A DNA stretch of 64,000 nt from Clostridiales bacterium PH28_bin88 (GTDB taxonomy: Bacteria > Bacillota > PH28-bin88). Both the position numbers and the translations under genes were made by a program. Positions 1 through 10,115 of this stretch are shown here, piece by piece; the stretch's first letter is position 1, and each line of letters opens with the position of its first letter. The stretch lies in the NCBI GenBank assembly GCA_000987045.1, contig LAKY01000029.1, positions 19,590-83,589 of the forward strand, in the 5' to 3' direction. The notes beneath the pieces were generated by a model that saw only the letters and a program-made list of their open reading frames with translations, had not been told where the DNA came from and ran no database searches.

Positions 1-835
1 CGATGGCTTCCGCTCGCTCGATATAAGTTACTTGTGTCCGGCGGTCGTTACGGAGCCTGTCGCAGAGGTCTTCAACCAGCGGTCTGGCCTCCGGATGCGC
101 CCGGGGAACATTGGCGAGTGAATCAGGCAGTGCTTCCGAGAGGTCGAAAACAAATTCGCTGAAAAGCAAGAAACGCCACAGTTCGTCGGCGATTGATGCC
201 CATGTCTTGCTCCGGCTAATCAATTTGAGGCCCAGAGTAGCCTGGAACAAATCTCTAGCTTCAGAAACCCATGTGTCCTGATCCTTTAGAGCTTTCTCTT
301 GAACTTCAGAGGGCGACATTAAAGCGAAGAGAATGTCCCGGGCCGATTCCACCCCTAAGAATGCTTGCAGGTTCGGCCATCCAGTACCGCCGCCAACCGC
401 ATCGATCACGGAAAAGGGAGGGTTGGGATTTTCGCTGAAAATACGCCTAATTTGGGTAGCATGATCCGGTTTCGCCGTCAGACAAAGGTTTATATACTCG
501 TCGCTGTCGCTATCCGGGAACATGCTGCCGCAAACCATGTAGAGAGCAAACGGATCACGCTGTTTCTCCTCATCAATCAGCGGGACCTTGGCAGGGACAT
601 AAACGAGCATCCCTTTGAGTTGTGGGTTTGGTTGACCAAGTTCCCTAAGCGCGTGCAAAGCAGCTTCACGGCTTTCAATACTGCTTTCGCTGGCATCGAT
701 GACCCGGATTTCGTCATTTGCCAACTCAAGACACAAATTGCGGTACCGGCCCTCCGGGTCGTAAACCACCAACACGCCGTTTTGCTGCATGCGATTTCTC
801 AACCTGTTTTGAATAAAATCTTTGATGGTAACCAT
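1..835 (-). CDS. pglZ: BREX alkaline-phosphatase-superfamily protein PglZ (partial, 3' end outside window)
   Basis: The minus strand is open without a stop from an ATG at 835 to the window edge, about 278 codons, beginning MVTIKDFIQNRLRNRM. The start overlaps the pglX stop by one base (TAATG), so it is translationally coupled to pglX. The N-terminal pattern (short helix, then a VLVVYDPEGRYR strand followed by a D/E-rich turn) fits PglZ N-terminal regions, and pglZ is the expected gene after pglX in BREX operons. The PglZ phosphatase core and its metal-binding residues would lie beyond the window, so the identification rests on the N terminus and the context. Confidence 0.8.
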   Translation of the reverse strand, partial: MVTIKDFIQNRLRNRMQQNGVLVVYDPEGRYRNLCLELANDEIRVIDASESSIESREAALHALRELGQPNPQLKGMLVYVPAKVPLIDEEKQRDPFALYMVCGSMFPDSDSDEYINLCLTAKPDHATQIRRIFSENPNPPFSVIDAVGGGTGWPNLQAFLGVESARDILFALMSPSEVQEKALKDQDTWVSEARDLFQATLGLKLISRSKTWASIADELWRFLLFSEFVFDLSEALPDSLANVPRAHPEARPLVEDLCDRLRNDRRTQVTYIERAEAI

Positions 836-3800
836 TACTGCTCCCCGCTTAATTGTTTCTTCCCGCGGCTGCCGCCTTTCTTTTTAGTCCCGGCAGGCTT
901 TTCTTCGTATAGTCCTTCCAAATTATGGGCGATGGCCAGGGATTTATCGTATTTACATTTTTCCCTGACGCGTTCAGGCCAAATACTATAAGCCAGATGC
1001 GCCCAATCATATTCGCCTTTCTCTAGCTTCTGCCAGGTTTCTTTCATCGTCTTCTGCCATGGTGTATGGCGAAACAGCTTCCACAGTGGTGCGGCCGTAA
1101 TCTGCACCCCGTCATTCAGGTTTGGCTTCCATAACGCTGCAATGCGCAAGAGTTCGTCCCGGAAGTCCCTCAACTCCAATTCCAGGTCTGATAGGCGCTC
1201 CAGTTCCTTTTCTTCTGCATTGCTGCGATGTGATTTCTGCCGAAGCCTGCTGGCGGATTCGGCCACCTCTTTCAATTTTGGCTCGATGAAGTCATTGACA
1301 CAGGTGTAAATCGTCTGGTCGGTAAGGCGGTGGTAGTAGAGCCAAAGGGTGTAAGAGCCCGAAGCCGTGGAAATAGGCCAGTAGATCGGGGCCTGACGGC
1401 GGCTCTTAGAGTACCGTTTTAGGTGCTCTTCGAAAAAATTACCCGGTTTGGCGAAATATTCTCGCAGTGAACTGACACCCAGTATTTCGCAAATTTCCTG
1501 TTCGATATTCCCAGCCTTTTCTTTCCATATGACCTCAATTGCCTCACGAACACGCCCCACAATGTCTTCCCGATGGCCTTCATCATCTACCAGGATTCCA
1601 CTCCAAGAAATCTGCAGCGGATAATTTTCTAATATGTCGTTTGGCTCGGCCGGCAGACAATCGGCGTTCTGTAGCATTCCCGGTGGACTGATAGGAAGTG
1701 GATCAAACGGATCAGGTAATTTCGGATGATCCATTTCACCTGTAGCGTAGCGGATGTCCCAACGGCCTACTACTAAGCCCACAATGTATGATACTAGATG
1801 TTTCGTCATTATTGATAGTTGCTCTGCAATATAGTTCGAATCTCTTAATAGTAGTTCTGATATATGTTTTGGGTGAGATTGAGTCATGTGAGCACCAATC
1901 TCCAACACACGGTCACTAAAATATCCTTTTTTTGTTAATACCCTTCGGGATACATTGGTATTAGAGAAATCAGCAATTCCTGTGTTTGACAGAAAAGTGC
2001 TAATTTGTTGCCATGTCAGCAAAAATCTTTCTTCACTATGAGCATATTGATATGGATGTGGCCCCCAAGCCCTTTCTAAAAAAGAGACCCCGTCGTCACC
2101 AAGACCAAATATCCTAGTAAATTCCTTATCAATCTCATATGAAAGGTCACCTATCTGAAGTTCCCGTTTATGTGATTCGTTTAAGATATTTCGTATTGTT
2201 TCCTTTAAGGTCTTTCGGGGTACAATGGGTATGGAAGTAAATAGGCGCGAATTTTCATCTGAACAGCATCTCTTCATAGCGAGACATATGGCGTCTCGAC
2301 TTTTTTCTAATAAATACTCAAAGGCTGAATCCTGTAAATTAGGACATGGCAACTCTTCTAGTACTCCACCTGTGTAATTACGTGCAGCACTTCCTGAGAC
2401 ACTCACATCACCCCCACCGTAAAGCAGTTCAACCAGAACTTTAAAAACACGAGTATAGGCAAATCCAATGAAGACAAATGCATTTTCAGTATTGGACAAT
2501 GCGACAAATTGAGCACCATCGTTAAAACAGCAATTCGTTGAAAGTGGCCGTGGACTTAAATCACTAGTTGTTCTTTTGGGATAAACGGCTCCCTTTTTAA
2601 AACATAAATTAGTATTGTATATACGTGATGAACTTAAGACTTTCATCTCGCTTTTTACAGCTTTCCAATTCATAAGCATATGAATATCATCATAAAATGA
2701 AGCATATTCCCCTCCTTTTGAACAATATTCCCAAGTATTTGGAGAACCTATTAATGAAGGGGGCATTTCCCAAGCTAGCCGAAGGAACCTAAAATCGTCT
2801 CCAGTAACTAGTCCCTTTTTTACTTCTCCAATCTCGTGTTTTAAACTTGATAAGGTACCAATTTTTTTTAGTAAATTTGACGGCCACCAATATGCTAATA
2901 CTTGTCCCGGCACCTTAAGAAAGGTGTCGGTTGAATGAACATAAATTCGAGAATTAGTTGTACCTTTATAAATGTCCCTGGTAGCATCTTGTAAAAAAGG
3001 TTCTTTAATTTGGTCTTGCAGAAGTGAAATGAAGGTGCTCTTTAGATATTGAGTTTGCGATTGTAAAACATAAGCAGCGGCTTCTACCATGGCAGTATCC
3101 AATACTCCGTATCCTAGGTCCGCAGTAACAGTAATATGTGGTTTTTTAAGCAAATACATATTGCGCCATTCTTTTCCTGTAGGGATAGCAAAATAGGTTC
3201 GACTGGTTAGCGCTCCTATAAAGCCATCTTTTTGTAGGAGCCCCGCCACTCTTGCTACGATTAACATCCCAAGATCGTCAGTACCTAAACCGTACCCCGT
3301 CTTTATCAACACGCGTATAGAATTTACCGGATCCCCAAACGGCGGATTCATCAGCACCACATCATATTGCTTCCAGCAAATGTCAATGAAAGCAAACCCC
3401 CTGGTAGTATCTCTGGCAAAAAGACGTTTCCGGTTGGCCTGCGTGGTCTCTGCCTGTTCAGCATATTCCTGCAGGGCATTAAGGATTTTCTGCTCAGCCT
3501 CGTTCCAGAATTCGGTCTTATCCGGCAAGTCGGTGAAGTCATATATGGTTTGCTGACGAGGCGGAAGAAATTCAGGAAAAAGGCTGTTTGCTGCATCCTG
3601 ACGACGAAGGAGTTCTTTGTTGAACTCTTCTCTTGCTTTCGCAACGGTTTCCTCGATCTCCTCCTCGATCTTGAGTAGCGACCCCGCTTCTCCAGCTAGC
3701 TGCATCTTATCAAATATAACTTCCACCAACTGGCCCAGCACGCGGGGCTCGAGACCTTCTGTGAACTCCCGGAGCATTTCTTTCTCACCAGGCATAGGTT

Positions 3801-5103
3801 CCGCGCAGACCACATTGGATTTGAGTATTTGAGGCCGGTCCTGGGGTCTAATACCCTGGGCCTGCCAGCTTCGCTGTGCCCGAAGCCACAGCGATAAACC
3901 CGCAATCTGCACCGCCCGGGGGTCGATGTCGATGCCGTGAATGTTGTGCTCGATAATCAGGCGCGGTACGTCCCGCATCAGTGCTTCTTTGCTCTCGTAG
4001 GTTTCCCGCAGAGGCTTGAGTTTTTCGCTGCGAGCAAAAATTCCGCCGTCAGCCTGGCCTTCCAGATCCCAGGCTTCTTCGTAAATCCTCTCAAAAAGGT
4101 CAAAGGCGTAAAGGCCGAAATGCATGGACCCACACGCGGGGTCTAGCATGCAGATCTCCCGCGGGTCTTTAAGCCGGCGGTACGGTATGTATACCGGCTG
4201 TTTGAGCAATTCCTCTTGGCTAAAGTCTTCCACCGGTTCAACTTGTTCGGGGGCTTGTTCTCCTTCATCCAGGAAAATTTCGTTAGGGCGGCGCACCAGG
4301 TAACGGCACTGGTCTTTTAGTACAGTATTCCCCCGGGTCATCTCGTACCAGATCCTGCCCAGGGTATTATCAGTGAGAAACTCCACCACATAGCGCGGGG
4401 TGAAAAACTGGTTGCGCACGGCCAATTCCCGGCTGTTACGAGGGGCCTGGGATTCGGCCCGCATCTGCCGGCGTTCTTCCGGAGAGTTAAAATATTGGTA
4501 AATCCAGCCGATTGTTTCATCCTCGATCCACAACGGTGCAATGTCGGGGTGGTTAATTAAGTCCAGCAGTTCCAACAGCACCGACTCCCTGGGGAAAAGG
4601 CGACCTTGCGGGCTGAACCGGTCAAACAGTACAGCAAGGTCTAAGGCACACTCGTCAAAAACGCTGAACAAGTAACAACGATAGGCGTCACCGGTTTCGC
4701 CCAGAGCGGCTCCAGCCAGGCGGGCATAAAGCTGGAATCCCTTGGATTTGTACCCATTAGCAATGGATTCTATAATAATTCCACGAGCCTCAGCCATACG
4801 CAGGGCACAAAGGCGATTAAGCACAGTAAAGGCCTGTTCCCGCACAATTCGGTCAATGCACTCTTTAACGTTGCGGGAAGGGCTTCCTGCCAGGTAATGC
4901 TCCAGGGTATCCCGGAGCAGGCGGGCCGTCTCGCGGCGGTTGTCCTCCAGGTGTGTTAGGCTGTCCAGGCAGCTGACCCCTCCGGTGGCAGGGTCCATGC
5001 CGTATTCAGCCTGTATCTGCCTGGTAAATTCCTTTGTCAACAGGTCCCGGGCATCACTGACAAACTTTTGCAACCGGTTACGGGTAGTTTGATCAAACGC
5101 CAT
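835..5103 (-). CDS. pglX: BREX adenine-specific DNA methyltransferase PglX
   Basis: This 1422-residue protein is the BREX DNA methylase, which marks host DNA at a non-palindromic site so that the system can tell self from phage. Visible motifs are RNQFFTPRYVVEFL at about residue 233, the SAM-binding DPACGSMHFG at about 320 and the catalytic NPPFGDP at about 583. The length is in the usual PglX range and the frame is intact. It starts at ATG 5103, six bases after the brxC stop, and its TAA overlaps the pglZ ATG. The middle of the gene (about 1790-3060) is clearly more AT-rich than both ends; this corresponds to the region expected to hold the target-recognition part and may have been exchanged by recombination. 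Confidence 0.93.
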   Translation of the reverse strand: MAFDQTTRNRLQKFVSDARDLLTKEFTRQIQAEYGMDPATGGVSCLDSLTHLEDNRRETARLLRDTLEHYLAGSPSRNVKECIDRIVREQAFTVLNRLCALRMAEARGIIIESIANGYKSKGFQLYARLAGAALGETGDAYRCYLFSVFDECALDLAVLFDRFSPQGRLFPRESVLLELLDLINHPDIAPLWIEDETIGWIYQYFNSPEERRQMRAESQAPRNSRELAVRNQFFTPRYVVEFLTDNTLGRIWYEMTRGNTVLKDQCRYLVRRPNEIFLDEGEQAPEQVEPVEDFSQEELLKQPVYIPYRRLKDPREICMLDPACGSMHFGLYAFDLFERIYEEAWDLEGQADGGIFARSEKLKPLRETYESKEALMRDVPRLIIEHNIHGIDIDPRAVQIAGLSLWLRAQRSWQAQGIRPQDRPQILKSNVVCAEPMPGEKEMLREFTEGLEPRVLGQLVEVIFDKMQLAGEAGSLLKIEEEIEETVAKAREEFNKELLRRQDAANSLFPEFLPPRQQTIYDFTDLPDKTEFWNEAEQKILNALQEYAEQAETTQANRKRLFARDTTRGFAFIDICWKQYDVVLMNPPFGDPVNSIRVLIKTGYGLGTDDLGMLIVARVAGLLQKDGFIGALTSRTYFAIPTGKEWRNMYLLKKPHITVTADLGYGVLDTAMVEAAAYVLQSQTQYLKSTFISLLQDQIKEPFLQDATRDIYKGTTNSRIYVHSTDTFLKVPGQVLAYWWPSNLLKKIGTLSSLKHEIGEVKKGLVTGDDFRFLRLAWEMPPSLIGSPNTWEYCSKGGEYASFYDDIHMLMNWKAVKSEMKVLSSSRIYNTNLCFKKGAVYPKRTTSDLSPRPLSTNCCFNDGAQFVALSNTENAFVFIGFAYTRVFKVLVELLYGGGDVSVSGSAARNYTGGVLEELPCPNLQDSAFEYLLEKSRDAICLAMKRCCSDENSRLFTSIPIVPRKTLKETIRNILNESHKRELQIGDLSYEIDKEFTRIFGLGDDGVSFLERAWGPHPYQYAHSEERFLLTWQQISTFLSNTGIADFSNTNVSRRVLTKKGYFSDRVLEIGAHMTQSHPKHISELLLRDSNYIAEQLSIMTKHLVSYIVGLVVGRWDIRYATGEMDHPKLPDPFDPLPISPPGMLQNADCLPAEPNDILENYPLQISWSGILVDDEGHREDIVGRVREAIEVIWKEKAGNIEQEICEILGVSSLREYFAKPGNFFEEHLKRYSKSRRQAPIYWPISTASGSYTLWLYYHRLTDQTIYTCVNDFIEPKLKEVAESASRLRQKSHRSNAEEKELERLSDLELELRDFRDELLRIAALWKPNLNDGVQITAAPLWKLFRHTPWQKTMKETWQKLEKGEYDWAHLAYSIWPERVREKCKYDKSLAIAHNLEGLYEEKPAGTKKKGGSRGKKQLSGEQ

Positions 5104-5109
5104 ATTCTA

Positions 5110-8100
5110 TCAGTCCTCGATCTTGATTGATACTTCAATTTCTTTGTAGAGGGCCAATTCGTTCTTCAGTTCCTGGAGCTGCCGGATCAGGTCATCCAAC
5201 TGATCTGCTTTTGTAACAGTTGACGGTAGCCTAACGGACCGTGTAATTTTGGTTTTGCCTTCTTGTTTCGCTTTTTCTTTTTCCTCTTCGATCCGGCGCA
5301 ATCGCCGCTGGTAGCCCTGGCGAACAATCCCCTCTTTTAACTCCCTCAGCCGTGAATGGATGACAAACTCCTGGCTGATCAGTTGCTTGAGGCCCTGCAG
5401 ATTTGCGGAAGCACTAATAATCAAGTCTTCGAGCCGGGCCAGAACATCCGTCTGCTCTTCCCGGGTCAGTTCACCCCATTCCGGCAGCTGGCGGAGTTCC
5501 TGTTCCCCCGCCCGGATGGTATCCTTTTGAGCTTCAGCCATGTTGACAGCGGCATCACGGGTACGGGCCTTGATATTAGTTAGCATAGTGTTTAAGTCGG
5601 CTGCGTGCTGGTAAAAGTCATCCTTGCCCAGTCGTTGGGCTAGATGATCAAGTTCTTCAGCCAGTTCCTCGCGTAACCGGCCGGGGACATCAGTACCGGG
5701 CAGCGACCGGATTTCGCGGCTATGCAGTTGAAGACTACGGATAGTCTCTTCTAGCCCCTGTTTCAGGGCAAGGTCTACCTCTCCAGCCCATTTCAAAGCA
5801 TTATAGAGAGACGATTCCTCGCCTCCGAGCCGCTGAGGAGCGTCTGAAGCATTGGTAAACAATATGTCGGCGATCTCCTGGTTCAACGAGCGAATACGTT
5901 CTACACCCGGAAGCCCCAAAGAGGAAAGCTTTCCTTCCAGGGGTGCAAAACGAGACTGGAACTGGGGTAAATTTTTGGCCGCGGTTTTGCTAATCTCGTC
6001 TTCCAGGGGCACGACCAAGTCGCCTACCAGTTCTGTCAAACGCTCTGCAGCCCGGGCTAGAACTTCCATAGAAGGGCGTTCCTCACGTGGCGCCACGCCG
6101 ACGGTCTTGAACGTATTATTTGTCTTGAGGGCATCGATGGCTTGTTGGCCATTTACCGTCACTTCACGCCCGGAAACTTTCAGTTTAATCTCCCCGGCAA
6201 CCAGGAGCGACGCTACCAAGTAACGGAGGGTGTCCGGGGACCAGCCGAACGGCGCTCCTGTAAAATAGTCAATCAGGCGTTTCCCTTCTACCGTACCGTT
6301 ACGGTCTAGATAGTCACGAACGCTAACCAAGGCTTTGTGATCTGTTTTAATGGACGGTTTTCCACCAATAATCTGCACCAGGCCCAGGGGATCGATTTTC
6401 GAGGTGACTGCTGTAAGATTACCCGCACGGAGAAACTGTTCTGCAACTGTGGTCTCAACCCGGACAGGAGCCTCGGCAAATCGGTCAAAAACCAATACAG
6501 CCACCTCGGCCAGGTATTTCTTGCTAGATTCGAGCACATCCTGGTCAAGACTATCCACGGCTGTGGTCTGTCCACGGAAAATAAACGACCCCCGGGCCAG
6601 GCAACGCTTGAGAATATGCTTTAGTTCACTGGCTAGTTTTGCTGCGCGGTCAGCTTGGGCAACGCAATACTCCTTGATTTCCTGGTCAGGCTCATTCCGG
6701 TAGCGCTGGCAGATTTCCCGGCAACGATAAATATCAGCAACTTTTTCTTCAATTTCGGGCACGGTGCGCCCTACCAGGTAAATGATATTATGGGAGCTTT
6801 TATGCCGGGATTCATCCACGAGCCGGGTACGGGCCGTCTCGTAGTCACTAGGTTCAACGAATTCCACCACGGTCTGGATGATTTCCCGCTCGCCAGCCAA
6901 ACTGGCGGCAAAGGAGCCGTTCTGAATTTTTAACCCGGAAGTGACTGCTAGAGCTCCGTTTAAACGTGTGGATGGAAGCGGGCTAAAAGCTTCCCGCAAG
7001 GTTTCATTGAAGATGCGGCGGGTCTCAGCGGACCGTATCGGAATCTGGGCGCGTTCCTGCTCTATCTCGTTGAGTTTCTCGCTGAAAAAACGCAGGTTGC
7101 CGTCCTGCTCGCCAAAAGGAACGAAGGAGTCATTAATCAGCTCGCTGACTGACTTTTCGATGTCATCTTTACGTGAAGAGGCATTGATGTTTGGATGCAT
7201 GAGGCTAGCCACGTTTTGAACAGTTACCGGCAGATTGCCTAGAATCTGCAACACTGCTACAGTTTTGGCAATCTCTTGGTGCAGTATGGACTCCGTAAAA
7301 CGTATCCGCACTTTTTCAACAGCACGGTGGATCGACGGAAATGCCCGGCGGATATCTTTTTCAAGGGCATCGTACAATGTCACAGTGGTGGCCAACCAGC
7401 CTATTGGCTGTTCCGCGACAGGGGACCGTCCGTCGGCTCCTTCAATCAGGATGTCCTGAATGACCTTTATGGCTGAACGCAGGCCGATTCCGCCCGTGGA
7501 TTTGGCCAGTGCCCCCAATAAATGAAGGAGAATGTCAAAGTGGGCCGGTAGAAACGGGTAAAGATTAACGAAAGTCTCCTTGTTAAAATCCGAATCGTAG
7601 TATTTTGCATCCTGTAATTTTGTGTGGTGACGGAGGCTCTGCCCGTACTGGTCAAACAAGTTACCGAGCCGTATCTCGCCTTGCGGGGATTTGCCTAAAA
7701 GGCGACGATAACAGATCTCCCTGATATCACTGGATTCCAAGTCAACCTGGATGGGAAACCGGTCCTTAAGCTTATACAGCTCCGGTGAGTTTAACGCCGC
7801 TCTGGGGTCGTCCTCGGTGAGTGTTTGTTGTGCGGTGCCCATAATCCAGACCTTTCCGCCACCGTTGTTCTTCAGATTCTTGGCTAAGCCATCCAGGTTC
7901 AGAATGAGATTTTGGCGGGACCCGACATACTGCCCAACCTCATCAATAATAAAAATGATGCATTGCTTGCCTGAGGTCTCCCGGACAATGTCAATCATTT
8001 CTTGTACACGCTCATTTTCAAACCGCACGAAATCACTTGTTTCGGTTGTAAAGGCTGTAGGGGTTTTGAACAGTTGCGGGTAAATTTGATGAGCAATTTC

Positions 8101-8733
8101 CGGCATTATACTGTCAACTACCAAAGGGTCATTTTGGATATCGGACCACTCCACACCCAAGTCATTAAAGATTCTCTGCTTAAACTCTTCATACCGGCCA
8201 TCTTTTTGTAATTTACGCTCCAAAGCGGCCACCTTGAGGTTACGGGAGTAGCCAGCCCATTGCAGTACTTTATAATAAAGAACAGTGGAGACATCCTCCA
8301 TTGTCGCTCCTGTCAGCATCTCACTGGCCAAGTCAAGAAGCACCACTGCCGCAGGGAATCGTTTGGCGACCGCAACTAACAGCGCCTTCGTCTGTGGTTT
8401 ATGCAGGCGGTCCTGCAAATACTGGAGAAAGGGGATGCCATCAATCTGAGCCCGTGAATCCAAAGCAAGACCTAGATACTTGGTAAAAGAACTTTTACCG
8501 GAACCGTAGAAGCCGGAAACCCATACGCCAATTTCATTTTCGCCGCCCATTTCCATTGCAGCCTGCATCTTCGTGAGCAGTTTTTCTAACTGCTCTTCGA
8601 TGCTTTCCGTAACGATATATTCCGAAATCTCCGCCTTCAGACGGTGCTCTTGCGAGGCATTGTAAGTAATGACTTTTTCAATCGAGCGGTAAATATCCTT
8701 GTTTTGATCGAATAAACTTTTAATTCTTTCCAT
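5110..8733 (-). CDS. brxC: BREX P-loop ATPase BrxC
   Basis: This 1207-residue protein is the large BREX ATPase (BrxC/PglY family), needed for defence and methylation. Walker A is GFYGSGKSS at residues 74-82 (Lys80), and the Walker B-like hydrophobic run ends in DEVGQYVG at about 263-270. The C-terminal third is rich in charged helices and ends in a predicted coiled coil (RRLRRIEEEKEKAKQE). It sits between brxB (25 bases upstream) and pglX (6 bases downstream) in one operon. The start at ATG 8733 follows an AGGTGGG-type ribosome binding site. Length, motifs and neighbours agree, so the call is secure. Confidence 0.95.
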   Translation of the reverse strand: MERIKSLFDQNKDIYRSIEKVITYNASQEHRLKAEISEYIVTESIEEQLEKLLTKMQAAMEMGGENEIGVWVSGFYGSGKSSFTKYLGLALDSRAQIDGIPFLQYLQDRLHKPQTKALLVAVAKRFPAAVVLLDLASEMLTGATMEDVSTVLYYKVLQWAGYSRNLKVAALERKLQKDGRYEEFKQRIFNDLGVEWSDIQNDPLVVDSIMPEIAHQIYPQLFKTPTAFTTETSDFVRFENERVQEMIDIVRETSGKQCIIFIIDEVGQYVGSRQNLILNLDGLAKNLKNNGGGKVWIMGTAQQTLTEDDPRAALNSPELYKLKDRFPIQVDLESSDIREICYRRLLGKSPQGEIRLGNLFDQYGQSLRHHTKLQDAKYYDSDFNKETFVNLYPFLPAHFDILLHLLGALAKSTGGIGLRSAIKVIQDILIEGADGRSPVAEQPIGWLATTVTLYDALEKDIRRAFPSIHRAVEKVRIRFTESILHQEIAKTVAVLQILGNLPVTVQNVASLMHPNINASSRKDDIEKSVSELINDSFVPFGEQDGNLRFFSEKLNEIEQERAQIPIRSAETRRIFNETLREAFSPLPSTRLNGALAVTSGLKIQNGSFAASLAGEREIIQTVVEFVEPSDYETARTRLVDESRHKSSHNIIYLVGRTVPEIEEKVADIYRCREICQRYRNEPDQEIKEYCVAQADRAAKLASELKHILKRCLARGSFIFRGQTTAVDSLDQDVLESSKKYLAEVAVLVFDRFAEAPVRVETTVAEQFLRAGNLTAVTSKIDPLGLVQIIGGKPSIKTDHKALVSVRDYLDRNGTVEGKRLIDYFTGAPFGWSPDTLRYLVASLLVAGEIKLKVSGREVTVNGQQAIDALKTNNTFKTVGVAPREERPSMEVLARAAERLTELVGDLVVPLEDEISKTAAKNLPQFQSRFAPLEGKLSSLGLPGVERIRSLNQEIADILFTNASDAPQRLGGEESSLYNALKWAGEVDLALKQGLEETIRSLQLHSREIRSLPGTDVPGRLREELAEELDHLAQRLGKDDFYQHAADLNTMLTNIKARTRDAAVNMAEAQKDTIRAGEQELRQLPEWGELTREEQTDVLARLEDLIISASANLQGLKQLISQEFVIHSRLRELKEGIVRQGYQRRLRRIEEEKEKAKQEGKTKITRSVRLPSTVTKADQLDDLIRQLQELKNELALYKEIEVSIKIED

Positions 8734-8758
8734 GATTTACCCACCTCTAAAATACGCT

Positions 8759-9331
8759 TTACCCGCCCACATGCACTGAACGGTAGTTCCCGTCTTCGGG
8801 GTAAAAACCTAGAAATTTCAAACGTGTTTTTCCGGTCCGTTCTCCGGGGTAAAGGAATACGGTTGGTACATTGAATTTACCTTGGAGCTTAGTTTCTATG
8901 GATCCAATTCGCATGTATGGATGAAGCGCTTCCAGATCTGTCACTAGGAGAATAGCATTGTTACGTCCCTCCAGTTGCTCCAACTGGGCAATAAGCCGTG
9001 ATTCTAAAGAACCGTTCGTGACCGCATTAGCTAGTGACTGGTTTGTCCTTGCCCAGGCCAAAGGTGCCTGTTTATCCGCCGTCATCCAGAGTTTGCGGAG
9101 CGGGGCATTTTGAAGGATTGATATAATATTCTCGGCTATTGAGAATATAGTAACGTCCCATCCATCATTGCGCAATTTTGCAATCCAGGCAGGTAATTGT
9201 CTTTTGACTTCTAAGATCTGTTTGGGGTCAAAAATTAAATAGTAGATAGGTTCAAAACTAGCATGGCCTAGTTCCCGCCCATAGCGAATCCGCCTAATCA
9301 GTTCATTAAAATCATCCTTGAGCGATGGCAT
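8759..9331 (-). CDS. brxB: BREX protein BrxB (DUF1788)
   Basis: This 190-residue protein matches the BrxB/DUF1788 family, small BREX proteins of unclear biochemical role. Recognisable stretches are SFEPIYYLIFDPKQILEVK in the first 45 residues, LLVTDLEALHPYMRIGSIE in the middle and the end FLYPGERTGKTRLKFLGFY. The start codon lies 20 bases inside the end of brxA, indicating translational coupling, and brxC follows after 25 bases. The frame is complete. Confidence 0.9.
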   Translation of the reverse strand: MPSLKDDFNELIRRIRYGRELGHASFEPIYYLIFDPKQILEVKRQLPAWIAKLRNDGWDVTIFSIAENIISILQNAPLRKLWMTADKQAPLAWARTNQSLANAVTNGSLESRLIAQLEQLEGRNNAILLVTDLEALHPYMRIGSIETKLQGKFNVPTVFLYPGERTGKTRLKFLGFYPEDGNYRSVHVGG

Positions 9332-10109
9332 CGGTTAACTCCTCCCAGTTTTTGTAGTTCCAACCTACGCGAATGACATCGCCTGCAGTCTGAACAATAA
9401 AAAACTTCTTGAACGACAACCGTTTTAATTCGTTAACCACATCTTCTCTTTCCATTCCAAATAGCTCCCAGTCAGCATGGACAGCCATGGCATTATCTCC
9501 TGCACCCGAAAAATGTAGATCATAAGCCAGAAAAACGGAGACTGTAGGCTCGATCCGATAAGGAATGATTTTACGGACTCTTTTTATACCGGGCTCCAAC
9601 ATTCCAAAATCGGCACAACACCTTGTTAAATAACCAGCGACACGTTCAATCACGTTATCAGACCAGGGCTTGACGGTTTTCCCATGCTGAATTGCCTTAG
9701 TGACGAAATCCCTGGCATCTTCATTACTAATTATTTCGTACCCGCTTGAGTAACGATGCCAATAGATTTCGCGCACAAAGTCGGTCAAAATCAAATTGGC
9801 CCGGCAGGTAAATAGAAACAAGAGTTGAGTAAATTCAATTCGTGTTAAAATTGGCTCTAGTTTTTTCAAGATGATAGCCGGATAGTCGTTTACAACCAAA
9901 TATCTCGGTGCGAAGCATTCAGAAATGAGATTCTGGAGACGACGGGCTGACATACTAGGAAAGTTCCCGGAATCTAGAGCGTATTGAAAGAGCTGAGAAG
10001 CACTCATATCTGGTTCCCAGAGTTCCAAAAGTTTTCGGGTTTCCTCGATTGCACCTAAGCCAGCCTGAAGTTGTGTTGTGTATAATATCTCTTTTTTCAG
10101 TTCCTTCAT
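9312..10109 (-). CDS. brxA: BREX protein BrxA (DUF1819)
   Basis: This 265-residue protein fits the BrxA/DUF1819 family, an essential small BREX component. Indicative features are the early segment in which helices surround SMSARRLQNLISECFAPRYL, the ILTDFVREIYWHRY stretch in the middle, and the C-terminal IRVGWNYKNWEELTDAIAQ. It starts at ATG 10109, seven bases after the brxE stop, and overlaps brxB at its end. The family is usually about 200-260 residues, so the gene appears full length. Confidence 0.88.
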   Translation of the reverse strand: MKELKKEILYTTQLQAGLGAIEETRKLLELWEPDMSASQLFQYALDSGNFPSMSARRLQNLISECFAPRYLVVNDYPAIILKKLEPILTRIEFTQLLFLFTCRANLILTDFVREIYWHRYSSGYEIISNEDARDFVTKAIQHGKTVKPWSDNVIERVAGYLTRCCADFGMLEPGIKRVRKIIPYRIEPTVSVFLAYDLHFSGAGDNAMAVHADWELFGMEREDVVNELKRLSFKKFFIVQTAGDVIRVGWNYKNWEELTDAIAQG

Positions 10110-10115
10110 TATCCA

